From contig NZ_JWIF01000059.1 of assembly GCF_000812685.1 (NCBI RefSeq), positions 62,001 to 126,000 on the forward strand: a stretch of 64,000 bases of DNA, given 5' to 3'. The notes beneath the pieces were generated by a model. That model was not told the origin of the DNA. It did no database searches and worked only from the letters and a program-made list of their open reading frames with translations. The DNA comes from Halocynthiibacter namhaensis (GTDB lineage Bacteria > Pseudomonadota > Alphaproteobacteria > Rhodobacterales > Rhodobacteraceae). Numbering within the stretch: position 1 is the stretch's first letter; each line of letters starts with the position of its first letter. A program made the position numbers and the translations under genes. Below are positions 26,417 through 34,437 of the stretch, piece after piece.

Positions 26417-27577
26417 TTACGCAGGTTGCGCCGTTTCTACAAGCTTTGCAAAGAAACTGGCCCCAATCGGTGCGACATCATCATTGAAGTCATAGTTCGG
26501 ATTATGCAGCCCCGCGCCCTCGCCCGCGCCAAGGAACAGATAGGCGCCAGGACGTGCGTTCAGCATGTAAGAGAAATCTTCCGCTCCCATGCCGCCAATT
26601 GCGTTGGGATCAACCTTATCCGCCCCCACCAGATCTTTCGCAACTTCTGTCGCAAAAGCAGTGTTGTCAGGGTTGTTCACAGTCGCTGGATAGCCGCGTT
26701 CATAGTTCAACGTGGCCTCAACACCGTAGGCCGCAGCTGTGCCTGCAACGATCTCACCCAAGCGTTTTTCGACCATATCCTGTACCTCAGGTTCAAAGGT
26801 GCGCACCGTGCCACCGACAAAACCATCATCCGCAATCACATTATCCGCAGACCCCACATGGATCTGTGTCACAGAAACAACCACTTCCTGCATCGTATAG
26901 TGATTGCGGCTCACGATGGTTTGAATCGCATCCACCATCGCAACAGCGGCGACCAACGGGTCTTTGGTTTCCTGTGGATAGGCCGCATGACCGCCCTGCC
27001 CTTTAATGTTGATCTCGAAGGTATCAACCGCCGCCATCACGGGGCCAGGTGTTGCGGTGAAATGCCCTTCCTCAAGACCAGGAATATTGTGGATGCCATA
27101 AACCTGGCTGATGTCAAAACGATCCATGATCCCTTCTTCCACCATGACACCTGCACCGCCGCCACCTTCTTCAGCGGGTTGAAAGATCAGCGCAACACGG
27201 CCTGAGAAATTGCGGGTTTCCGCCAGATAACGCGCGGCGCCGAGCAACATCGTCGTATGCCCATCATGACCACAAGCATGCATCTTGCCTTCAACGGTTG
27301 AGGCATGCTCAAGCCCCGTGGTTTCCTGCATTGGCAGTGCATCCATATCAGCACGCAGACCAATGGTTGGGCCGTCAGATTTACCCTCAATGATTGCCAC
27401 AAGACCAGATTGCGCGATGCCTGTGTGAATTTCGGTGATGCCGAATTCTTTCAAACGTTCGACCACAAACGCCGCTGTTTCATGGCAGTCAAACTGCAAT
27501 TCTGGGTTCATATGCAAGTGACGGCGCCAGATTTTCATATCTTCCGCATAGGCGGAAATTCGGTTGATGACGGGCAT
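26417..27577 (-). CDS. M20 family amidohydrolase (hippurate hydrolase-like)
   Basis: A 386-residue dizinc/dimanganese amidohydrolase. Metal-binding motifs are GLRADMDALP and HACGHDGHTTMLLGAARYL, and EEGGGGAGVM follows the catalytic Glu pair in QPAEEGG. It has the usual inserted dimerisation domain (about 185-295). Relatives hydrolyse N-acyl amino acids, hippurate or IAA-amino acid conjugates; the substrate is not decided by sequence. It is alone, with twin hairpins after its stop. Confidence 0.88.
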   Translation of the reverse strand: MPVINRISAYAEDMKIWRRHLHMNPELQFDCHETAAFVVERLKEFGITEIHTGIAQSGLVAIIEGKSDGPTIGLRADMDALPMQETTGLEHASTVEGKMHACGHDGHTTMLLGAARYLAETRNFSGRVALIFQPAEEGGGGAGVMVEEGIMDRFDISQVYGIHNIPGLEEGHFTATPGPVMAAVDTFEINIKGQGGHAAYPQETKDPLVAAVAMVDAIQTIVSRNHYTMQEVVVSVTQIHVGSADNVIADDGFVGGTVRTFEPEVQDMVEKRLGEIVAGTAAAYGVEATLNYERGYPATVNNPDNTAFATEVAKDLVGADKVDPNAIGGMGAEDFSYMLNARPGAYLFLGAGEGAGLHNPNYDFNDDVAPIGASFFAKLVETAQPA

Positions 27578-27804
27578 GGGGGCTCCTGAAGTTTTGCCTA
27601 TATTTGGCCTGATATTTGAGTTGTGCCGACTGAACCGGGAAATGCGCGGGGACGCAAGTGAGATTGCACCACTACCGTAATTTCACGGTGCAGCAAGCTT
27701 AGTGTCATCCGACAACACTGACAAAATCCGGAATAATTGTGGAATAACAATCGGATATCTGGTAATATTGATTGCAAGACACATTGAAACATCTATTGAA
27801 AGAT

Positions 27805-27852
27805 ATGTCCCATTCCACAGCACGTTCCTTCACTGAAACCATAAAAAATTGA
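27805..27852 (+). other. Possible displaced start of the outer-membrane protein gene (15-codon open frame)
   Basis: ATG at 27805, preceded by GAAAG, opens a frame of 15 codons (MSHSTARSFTETIKN) that ends at TGA 27850-27852 after a run of six A. One extra A would join it to the downstream barrel gene and give a normal signal peptide with TIKKLTIVGALTC. It may be the true 5' end broken by a 1-base deletion, or a leader peptide overlapping a TTG start. Confidence 0.4.
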
Positions 27853-28403
27853 CCATCGTAGGTGCCCTCACATGTGCCGCTTTGCCCGCTTTTGCACAGG
27901 ATGCACCACATAATTGGCAAGGTGCCTATGGCGGCCTTAGCATCAATGTGACCTCGGGCAATCTTATTGACCACCTTGATCTCGGCTCACCGCGTCACAG
28001 CTTGGAAAACAGCACCGACCTTGGGCTTTTCGCCGGGTATAACGTACATTTGAACAATAATATTGTTCTTGGCGGCGAGATTTCCCATCGTTTTGGCAGC
28101 AACCCATTCACCACTGCGCCCGCCGTCAGCATCGGTGAAAGCACGATGCTCAAAGCGCGCGTCGGTTATGCGACGGACGACTGGTTGTTTTACGGGCTTG
28201 TCGGGGCAACCCGCACTGACTTAACCGGCCCTGGCGTTGGTTCATACAGTATGAAAGGCACCGTTTACGGCGTTGGGGCGGATTATGCGGTGTCTGATCA
28301 TTTTATTCTTGGGGCAGCCCTGACACGTGCGGCACCAAGCTATGAAACTTCATTTGATGTTGAGCGCACATCAATTGAGCTGCGCGCAGCCTATCAATTC
28401 TGA
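27849..28403 (+). CDS. Outer-membrane beta-barrel protein with a disturbed N-terminus
   Basis: A 184-residue open frame beginning at TTG 27849. The first 16 residues TIVGALTCAALPAFAQ look like the hydrophobic core and AFA cleavage site of a signal peptide but lack the usual positively charged start. The mature part alternates hydrophobic and polar residues, begins NWQGAYGGLSINV and ends RAAYQF with the terminal Phe recognised by the Bam complex; it fits the small OmpA/porin-like eight-strand barrel class. A single missing base at 27842-27848 would explain the lost start. A terminator follows. Confidence 0.7.
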   Translation: MTIVGALTCAALPAFAQDAPHNWQGAYGGLSINVTSGNLIDHLDLGSPRHSLENSTDLGLFAGYNVHLNNNIVLGGEISHRFGSNPFTTAPAVSIGESTMLKARVGYATDDWLFYGLVGATRTDLTGPGVGSYSMKGTVYGVGADYAVSDHFILGAALTRAAPSYETSFDVERTSIELRAAYQF

Positions 28404-28431
28404 TTGCCCTCGGATGTGAAACGAACACCCG

Positions 28432-28453
28432 GCCCCGCAAAGTCGGGCTTTTT
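28432..28453 (+). terminator. Probable terminator of the outer-membrane protein gene
   Basis: GCCC and GGGC arms enclose a short loop and are followed by TTTTTCTT. The stem is short, so strength is uncertain. Confidence 0.55.
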
Positions 28454-28509
28454 CTTGGCAGAACCGGGCTGCTCTGATAGCGGTAAAGCGCAACTTAACG
28501 GAGCCCCCA

Positions 28510-29349
28510 ATGACCCGCGATTATTCTGCCTCTGATGCAATTGTTCATACGAAAAGTGGCGGCGTTGCGCGTCTGCGCGAAATCATGCGGCGTTTGCGTG
28601 ACCCTGAAAATGGCTGCCCTTGGGATATTGAACAGAATTTTGCGACCATCGCCCCATATACGATTGAGGAAGCTTATGAAGTGGCTGATGCGATTGAGCG
28701 CGAAGAATGGGGTGAATTGAAGGGTGAGCTGGGGGATTTGCTGTTTCAATCCCTGTTTCATGCGCAAATGGCCGAAGATGCGGGCTTGTTTAACTTTGAC
28801 GATGTGGCCGAAACCATGTCAGAGAAAATGGTCGCCCGTCACCCTCATGTTTTTGGCGACGAAGATCGGGATAAATCTGCGGAACAACAGACAGCGGATT
28901 GGGAAAAGATCAAAGCTGCGGAACGTGCAGAGCGCGCGGAAAAAGGCGCTTTGGATGGCGTGGCAGTTGGGCTTCCAGCCTTGTTGCGAGCACAGAAATT
29001 ACAGAAACGGGCGGCGCGTGTGGGATTCGACTGGCCTGAAACAGCCCAGGTTCTGGATAAAATCCAAGAGGAATGCGCCGAGGTTGTGGAAGCCCGCGAC
29101 ACCCTGACCCAGGTGGAAGTCGAGGAAGAAATCGGGGATCTATTGTTCGTGATGGCCAATCTGGCGCGGCATTTGGGCGTCGAACCCGAGGCAGCTTTGC
29201 GTGCTGCCAACAACAAATTCATCAAACGATTTGAAGGTGTTGAAACGCATCTCGCCGCCATGGAGAAACGCCCAGAAGACAGTACATTGGAAGAAATGGA
29301 TGCGCTTTGGGATCAAGTCAAAATTGAGCAGCGAAAAAAATCCGACTAA
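28510..29349 (+). CDS. mazG: Nucleoside triphosphate pyrophosphohydrolase
   Basis: A 279-residue protein with two all-alpha MazG domains. The first has GCPWDIEQNF and the metal motif EEAYEVADAI...GELGDLLFQ; the second has EECAEVVEAR...EEIGDLLFVMANLARHL. MazG hydrolyses (d)NTPs to monophosphates and is thought to clean nucleotide pools. Full length for the family. Start ATG 28510 is preceded by AACGGAGCCCCCA. Stand-alone transcription is likely. Confidence 0.94.
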   Translation: MTRDYSASDAIVHTKSGGVARLREIMRRLRDPENGCPWDIEQNFATIAPYTIEEAYEVADAIEREEWGELKGELGDLLFQSLFHAQMAEDAGLFNFDDVAETMSEKMVARHPHVFGDEDRDKSAEQQTADWEKIKAAERAERAEKGALDGVAVGLPALLRAQKLQKRAARVGFDWPETAQVLDKIQEECAEVVEARDTLTQVEVEEEIGDLLFVMANLARHLGVEPEAALRAANNKFIKRFEGVETHLAAMEKRPEDSTLEEMDALWDQVKIEQRKKSD

Positions 29350-29354
29350 ATCAT

Positions 29355-29390
29355 TCAGGTATTGACCTGACTAAAACAGTCAGATTAAAA
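29355..29390 (+). promoter_or_regulatory. Iron-responsive promoter/operator candidate before the ferric-binding protein gene
   Basis: TGACTAAAACAGTCA at 29368-29382 is a palindrome fitting the rhizobial iron-responsive operator core TGA-N9-TCA. It lies between TTGACC (29362-29367, -35-like) and ATTAAA (29384-29389, -10-like). A second palindrome TCAGGT-ATTG-ACCTGA (29355-29370) overlaps it. Occupation of this site would block the promoter, as expected for repression by a RirA/IscR-type protein in high iron. Confidence 0.55.
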
Positions 29391-29423
29391 GGGCGCAACA
29401 AAAACACCAACGGAGCGCGCCCC

Positions 29424-30440
29424 ATGTCCGCACTTAAAACTTCCCTTTTCGCGACGACCCTTCTGGCAATCGCAGCCCCTGCAATCGCGGAAGAAGTGAA
29501 TATTTACTCCTACCGCCAGCCAGAGTTGATCGCACCTTTGACCGACGCGTTCACCGCGGAAACAGGCATTGACGTCAACGTTGTGCACCTGTCCAAAGGC
29601 ATGGTTGAGCGTTTGGAAGCAGAGGGCGATCGCTCCCCTGCTGATCTCGTGTTCACTGTTGATATCTCTCGTTTGAACGCTGTTGTTGACGCTGGCCTCA
29701 CACAGGCTGTCGAAAGCGAAGCGATGAACGCCAATGTGCCCGAAATTTACCGTGACCCAGCCGGTCATTGGTTTGGTCTGACCACCCGCGCACGCATTGT
29801 ATACGCATCCCGTGACCGTGTAGCCGACGGCGAAGTCACAACCTATGAAGACCTGACCGACCCCAAATGGGCTGGTCGTATCTGCACCCGTTCCGGCACA
29901 AACGCCTATAACGTTGCGCTGACCTCTGCGGTTCTGGCACATCACGGTGAAGAAGAAACGCGCGCTTGGCTGGAAGGCGTCAAGGGCAACCTTGCACGTG
30001 CACCCGAAGGCAATGACCGCGCACAAGTCAAAGCAATCTGGGCTGGTGAATGCGACATTTCATTGGGCAACACCTATTATATGGGCAAAATGCTGAGCAA
30101 CGAAGAGCAGCGCGAATGGGCTGACTCAGTGCGTATCATTTTCCCAACCTTTGAAAACGGTGGAACCCACGTGAACGTGTCTGGTGTTGCGATGACGAAA
30201 TCTGCACCAAACCACGATAACGCATTGAAAATGATGGAATTCCTGACGTCACCTGCGGCACAAGAAATCTATGCCGAAGCCAACTACGAATATCCGATCG
30301 CGGCGGGCACAGAAGCCGCAGAACTGGTCGCAGGCTGGGGGGAATTCACAGCCGATGACGTGAACCTGATGGAAATCGCGAAATTGCGCGGTGATGCGTT
30401 GCGCTTGACCGAAGAAGTTGATTTCGACGCGGGCAACTAA
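29424..30440 (+). CDS. Fe(III) ABC transporter substrate-binding protein (FbpA/FutA type)
   Basis: A 338-residue periplasmic ferric-ion binding protein. The signal peptide ends at AIAEEVN (about residue 22); EVNIYSYRQPELI opens the mature protein and GNTYYMGKML carries the paired Tyr that bind Fe(III) in this family. RFxxEGDRSPADLVFTVD-type sequence (EGDRSPADLVFTVD) is also typical. No permease or ATPase gene follows: the next gene is a nucleoside hydrolase after a terminator and a microsatellite, so the membrane partners must be elsewhere. The upstream palindrome suggests iron control. Confidence 0.92.
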   Translation: MSALKTSLFATTLLAIAAPAIAEEVNIYSYRQPELIAPLTDAFTAETGIDVNVVHLSKGMVERLEAEGDRSPADLVFTVDISRLNAVVDAGLTQAVESEAMNANVPEIYRDPAGHWFGLTTRARIVYASRDRVADGEVTTYEDLTDPKWAGRICTRSGTNAYNVALTSAVLAHHGEEETRAWLEGVKGNLARAPEGNDRAQVKAIWAGECDISLGNTYYMGKMLSNEEQREWADSVRIIFPTFENGGTHVNVSGVAMTKSAPNHDNALKMMEFLTSPAAQEIYAEANYEYPIAAGTEAAELVAGWGEFTADDVNLMEIAKLRGDALRLTEEVDFDAGN

Positions 30441-30473
30441 GCCTTCAAATTCAAACCCTTTTCCCGAAGGTGG

Positions 30474-30501
30474 CCCGCCGATTGTTTCGGCGGGTCTTTT
30501 T
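30474..30501 (+). terminator. Terminator of the ferric-binding protein gene
   Basis: CCCGCCGA and TCGGCGGG form an 8-bp stem with loop TTGTT, followed by TCTTTTT. Confidence 0.85.
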
Positions 30502-30532
30502 GTGTGATCTTGAACTTGGGGGGAAGTGCTCA

Positions 30533-30618
30533 AAAACTAGAAAACTAGAAAACTAGAAAACTAGAAAACTAGAAAACTAGAAAACTAGAAAACTAGAAAA
30601 CTAGAAAACTAGAAAACT
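30533..30618. repeat. 8-bp microsatellite, ten perfect copies of AAAACTAG
   Basis: The unit AAAACTAG repeats ten times without error (30533-30612), then a partial AAAACT. It lies between the fbpA-type terminator and the nucleoside hydrolase gene. The array contains ten CTAG tetramers. Confidence 0.97.
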
Positions 30619-30769
30619 TTATCGCCAGAGAACAAGAACGCAACATGTAGCGCTTCACATTAGCCCGCCAGAGACACATGATATTCTCCGCCGAAATAAA
30701 CGCGCCACCACTTCTTGGCTGGACATTCACATGCAGGAAAGCCACTGTCCCATTCTACCGGAGGGCGCA

Positions 30770-31711
30770 ATGACTGCACGCAAAATCATCATCGACACAG
30801 ATCCAGGCCAAGACGACGCGGTCGCAATTTTGCTCGCGCTGGCCAGCCCCGACGAGATCGAGGTTCTTGGCATCACATGTGTGGCCGGAAATGTTCCCTT
30901 GGCCCTGACCCAGAAAAACGCCCGTATCGTCTGTGAATTGGCAGGCAAACCGGATGTGAAAGTGTTTTCCGGCGCAGACAGGCCCATGAACCGAACCTTA
31001 GTGACCGCCGAGCACGTGCACGGGAAAACCGGGCTTGACGGCCCAACATTGCCCGACCCTGCAATGCTCTTGCAGGATGGACATGCTGTTGACTACATTA
31101 TCGACACGCTGCGCGCCTATGAAAGCGGCACCGTCACCTTATGCCCACTTGGCCCGCTGACCAACATCGCGATGGCCTTTGAAAAAGCCCCCGACATCAA
31201 AGAACGCGTACAAGAAATCATCCTTATGGGCGGTGGATATTTTGAAGGTGGAAACATCACCCCGTCCGCCGAATTCAACATTTACGTTGATCCACAAGCC
31301 GCTGATATTGTGTTCAAATCCGAAATTCCAATTGTTGTTATGCCGCTAGACGTGACACATAAAGCCTTGGTCACCAAATCCCGCAATGACGCGTTTCGTA
31401 CCATTGGGACACCTGTTGGGCATGCGGTCGCCGAGATGACCGATTTCTTTGAACGTTTCGACAAAGAGAAATACGGATCCGAAGGCGCGCCCTTGCATGA
31501 TCCTTGTGTCACCGCCTATTTGATCCGCCCGAATTTGTTCAAGGGCCGCCATATCAATGTTGAAATCGAAACCCAGTCAGAATTGACCATGGGGGCGACC
31601 GTGGCCGATTGGTGGCGCGTCAGCGACCGTGCGCCCAACGCATTGTTCATTGGTGACTTGGACGCAGATGGGTTCTTTTCGCTGCTCACGGAAAGGCTGG
31701 CTCGGCTGTGA
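30770..31711 (+). CDS. Nucleoside hydrolase (IUNH family)
   Basis: A 313-residue calcium-dependent enzyme cleaving the N-glycosidic bond of ribonucleosides. The DxDxxxDD calcium motif is in IIIDTDPGQDDAVAILLAL at the N-terminus, and AEFNIYVDPQAADIVF and PLHDPCVTAYL supply other conserved residues. ATG 30770 is preceded by GGAGGGCGCA; an upstream in-frame ATG at 30731 lacks this. The TGA overlaps the start of the GNAT gene, suggesting cotranscription. Nucleoside specificity is not clear. Confidence 0.92.
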   Translation: MTARKIIIDTDPGQDDAVAILLALASPDEIEVLGITCVAGNVPLALTQKNARIVCELAGKPDVKVFSGADRPMNRTLVTAEHVHGKTGLDGPTLPDPAMLLQDGHAVDYIIDTLRAYESGTVTLCPLGPLTNIAMAFEKAPDIKERVQEIILMGGGYFEGGNITPSAEFNIYVDPQAADIVFKSEIPIVVMPLDVTHKALVTKSRNDAFRTIGTPVGHAVAEMTDFFERFDKEKYGSEGAPLHDPCVTAYLIRPNLFKGRHINVEIETQSELTMGATVADWWRVSDRAPNALFIGDLDADGFFSLLTERLARL

Positions 31712-32154
31712 ACATGCTGACCCTTTGCAGGCCTGATGACCGCGACCGCATGTTACGGATGGTCACACAGTTTCATGCCGAGGAGAAATTAACCACCACC
31801 GACGCCGAGCGCGCGGCTGGTATTGATGCCTTGTTTTCGGGCGAGGTGCAGGCTGCGGCTTGGTTGATTGGGCCCAAATCGTCACCCGTGGGCTATATCA
31901 TTGTTTCATTTGGGTTTTGCATGGCCATTGGTGGACGCGAAGCCCTGATTGACGAGGTTTGGATCCGCCCGTCGGTCCGAGGGCGCGGCATGGGAAGCCA
32001 GTGTTTGGCGGCTGTGGCAAAGGAACTTACAGCAATGGGTGTTCGACGCATCAACCTGGACGTTTCCGTCGATAACCCAAAAGCAAAAGCCCTGTATGAA
32101 AAGATGGGCTTCGCACCCCATGAACGATATCAACGCATGAGTCTTCGGAACTGA
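31708..32154 (+). CDS. GNAT-family N-acetyltransferase
   Basis: A 148-residue acetyl-CoA-dependent transferase. The acetyl-CoA pyrophosphate loop is in VRGRGMGSQCLAA, and LDVSVDNPKAKALYEKMGFAPHERYQRM is the usual C-terminal motif B, quoted here in pieces. The frame starts at GTG 31708 overlapping the nucleoside hydrolase TGA, or at ATG 31714. The acceptor is unknown; coupling to a nucleoside hydrolase hints at a linked scavenging function but does not prove it. Confidence 0.85.
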   Translation: MNMLTLCRPDDRDRMLRMVTQFHAEEKLTTTDAERAAGIDALFSGEVQAAAWLIGPKSSPVGYIIVSFGFCMAIGGREALIDEVWIRPSVRGRGMGSQCLAAVAKELTAMGVRRINLDVSVDNPKAKALYEKMGFAPHERYQRMSLRN

Positions 32155-32160
32155 CAGGCG

Positions 32161-32206
32161 CGGAAACTTTGAAAGTTTCCGTTCCGTTTTCTTAATAAAG
32201 AAAACG
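32161..32206. repeat. Twin adjacent hairpins after the GNAT gene
   Basis: Two inverted repeats three bases apart: 32161-32181 (CGGAAACTTT/AAAGTTTCCG around G) and 32185-32206 (CGTTTTCTT/AAGAAAACG around AATA). Same architecture and size as the pair at 26370-26415. They start six bases after the GNAT stop codon. Confidence 0.85.
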
Positions 32207-32314
32207 TTGCAGACGTGAGCGCTGCATATTTACCCCCATATCAGCCTACCAGAACTGTGGCCCTATCCAGAATGCCGTGTTACACCCGACAAAACACGCG
32301 GATCCGAGGCATTT

Positions 32315-33586
32315 ATGACCCTTTTACAAATCAGTTCATTGCTTATCGTCATGGCAGGCGCATTTGGTGCAATCAATTACCTATTCTTAAAATTGCCGTC
32401 TGCCATAGGCATTCTTGTTGTGGCCCTGCTGGCCTCTATTGCGATCCTGATCGTTGATTTCTTCGCCCCGCATCTCGGGATCGCCTCCCAGGTCACGTAT
32501 ACCGTGGAAGGCATTGATTTCTCGGACGCATTACTGGAAGGCATGTTGGGTTTACTTCTGTTTGCGGGCGCCTTGCACGTGAAGCTAGCGGATCTACGGG
32601 GCGAATGGCCCGTTGTTTTTCTGATGGCAACTTTGGGCGTCGCGCTTTCAACCATGATCGTGGGATTTGGCTTTAGCTGGATCACCGGCATGCCGCTTTT
32701 GGTCGCTTTGGTCTTTGGCGCTTTGATCTCACCGACGGATCCAGTTGCCGTTCTGGGCGTTTTGCGCGAAGCAAATCTTCGCAAAACACTGGAAACCAAG
32801 ATCGCAGGCGAAAGCCTGTTCAATGATGGCGTTGGCTATGTGGTGTTCTTGGTTCTGATCGGTTTGGCGTTCCCGGATGCGGGCGGGCACGGCAGCAGCG
32901 GACACGGCGAAGAACCCTCGCAACTGGCTGCAGCCGCACAATTGTTCGTGCAAGAAGCCATTGGTGGTGCATTGTTGGGCATCGTCTTGGGTTGGCTCAC
33001 CTTCCGTGTGATGCGCCAGATTAATGATTATTCCTTAGAAGTTCTGATCACATTGGGCCTGGCCTTTGGGGGCTATGAATTGGCCGTTTACCTACATGTC
33101 TCAGCCCCGATTATGGCGGTTTGCGCGGGACTTTTGATCGGCGACATCGGCACCAAACACGGCATGTCCGCCGAGACGCGCAAGTATGTTGACGCATTTT
33201 GGAAACTGATCGATGAGATTTTAAACGCCGTTTTGTTCCTGATGATCGGCTTTGAAGTCTTCGCCGTTGCCTTCTCGTTTGATGCCTTGATGGCCAGCAC
33301 ATTCGCGCTTGGTCTTGCCCTCTTTGCCCGGTTTGCTGCGGTCTATGTGCCTGTCACCCTGCTGCGCCCTTTCCGTACATTCAGCCCTGGTGTCGTACCG
33401 ATCATGACATGGGGCGGCTTGAAAGGCGGGATTTCCGTGGCGCTGGCCCTTTCCTTGCCCGACAATGAATGGAAAGGCCTGATCCTAACGGCGACTTATG
33501 TGATCGTATTGTTCTCAATCATTATTCAGGGCCTGACCGTCACACGGGTAGCCAATCGTTTCGGTCGCGAACCGGACCTGATGTAA
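32315..33586 (+). CDS. Cation:proton antiporter, CPA1/NhaP type
   Basis: A 423-residue inner-membrane protein with about 12 hydrophobic segments. The ion-binding region shows FGALISPTDPVAVLGVL and AGESLFNDGVGYVVFLVL, the TD and ND motifs of the CPA1 family (Na+ or K+/H+ exchange). A His/Gly-rich loop (GGHGSSGHGEEPS) lies after the ND helix. WGGLKGGISVALALSLP near the C-terminus is also typical. Start ATG 32315. It is followed nine bases later by a Fur-family gene, possibly in the same transcript. Confidence 0.9.
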   Translation: MTLLQISSLLIVMAGAFGAINYLFLKLPSAIGILVVALLASIAILIVDFFAPHLGIASQVTYTVEGIDFSDALLEGMLGLLLFAGALHVKLADLRGEWPVVFLMATLGVALSTMIVGFGFSWITGMPLLVALVFGALISPTDPVAVLGVLREANLRKTLETKIAGESLFNDGVGYVVFLVLIGLAFPDAGGHGSSGHGEEPSQLAAAAQLFVQEAIGGALLGIVLGWLTFRVMRQINDYSLEVLITLGLAFGGYELAVYLHVSAPIMAVCAGLLIGDIGTKHGMSAETRKYVDAFWKLIDEILNAVLFLMIGFEVFAVAFSFDALMASTFALGLALFARFAAVYVPVTLLRPFRTFSPGVVPIMTWGGLKGGISVALALSLPDNEWKGLILTATYVIVLFSIIIQGLTVTRVANRFGREPDLM

Positions 33587-33595
33587 GGCAATCAC

Positions 33596-34000
33596 ATGAG
33601 CATCACGAAACGACTTGAAGCATCAAACCTGCGCAAAACCGGTCAACGCCGGACCATTGCGCAGGTTTTGGATGCCGCCCATGATCATCCCGACGTTGAT
33701 GAATTGTTCAACCGTGCCGCGCAACGCGATGCGGGCATTTCACTGGCGACGGTTTACCGCACAGTTAAGCTATTTGAAGAACATGGCATCTTGGAAAAGG
33801 TCGAATTTGGCGATGGGCGCGCGCGTTACGAGGCGGCGGATCGTGAACACCACGACCATCTGATCGATCTCGACACAGGTGACGTGATTGAGTTCGTTGA
33901 CCCAGAGATCGAAGCCCTGCAAGAGAAAATCGCACAGCGCCTTGGCTATCGCCTAAAGGGGCACCGGATGGAGCTGTTCGGCGAGAAAATCAAAAAGTGA
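33596..34000 (+). CDS. fur: Fur-family metalloregulator (Fur/Mur type)
   Basis: A 134-residue repressor with an N-terminal winged helix (TGQRRTIAQVLDAAHDHPDVDELFNRAAQ, in part, then ISLATVYRTVKLFEEHGILEK) and a metal-binding/dimer domain with REHHDHLIDLDTGDVIEFVDPEIE. It has no Cys at all, so the structural CxxC zinc site of many Fur proteins is absent. This matches the short alphaproteobacterial Fur/Mur group, several of which respond to manganese. The symbol is given for the family; metal specificity is inferred. Confidence 0.85.
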   Translation: MSITKRLEASNLRKTGQRRTIAQVLDAAHDHPDVDELFNRAAQRDAGISLATVYRTVKLFEEHGILEKVEFGDGRARYEAADREHHDHLIDLDTGDVIEFVDPEIEALQEKIAQRLGYRLKGHRMELFGEKIKK

Positions 34001-34005
34001 ACGGT

Positions 34006-34230
34006 TTATTTTGCTTTCATTTTCATCGTTGCCGTAAATGATTTAAAAATCTTTTCGCCTCTGGAGAACGCCTCGACCTCAGAAGTTTCTAACCAGATGA
34101 GGTCTGGATTTTCACAATGCGTGCAGCCACATACCATGGCGGTTTCGGGATATCCGACAGGTTCAACACATCTTTCATAACTTCGCGTACGGCCTTTGGG
34201 TGGGTGGTCTTTGCATCGCACGATTGCCAT
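34006..34230 (-). CDS. Small conserved Cys-rich protein
   Basis: A 74-residue cytoplasmic protein starting MAIVRCKDHPPKGRTRSYE. It has five Cys, including VCGCTHC and RCVEP, a possible small zinc site, and the ending GEKIFKSFTATMKMK. Short proteins starting with CKxHPPKGRTR are, as far as I recall, seen in other Proteobacteria without a known role. ATG 34230 is chosen because AAAAGGAT lies eight bases upstream; the frame is open to 34275. It converges with fur, with five bases between stops. Confidence 0.65.
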   Translation of the reverse strand: MAIVRCKDHPPKGRTRSYERCVEPVGYPETAMVCGCTHCENPDLIWLETSEVEAFSRGEKIFKSFTATMKMKAK

Positions 34231-34437
34231 TTCAATATCCTTTTTGCATTTTCTAAAATCTGAACCGAATAACAAATTGATGCGCGCAACGTAATTTTAT
34301 GGCGCGGTATAGAAGATTATGAACATTTTGAACTTGCCCCTCCAGCGGCATCCTGTCACCACTGAGAAAATCGCAGGGTAAGCCCAAATAAGGGCGATCC
34401 GCTGCATGCTTTCACACAGTTTAAGACGAGGCCCCTG

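Noticed and set aside
26363-27205. 280-codon plus-strand open frame opposite the M20 hydrolase
   Set aside because: It starts in the twin hairpins and runs antisense through the metal-binding motifs; no recognisable domain.
30533-30618. AAAACTAG array as a CRISPR
   Set aside because: Units are 8 bases with no spacers and there are no cas genes.
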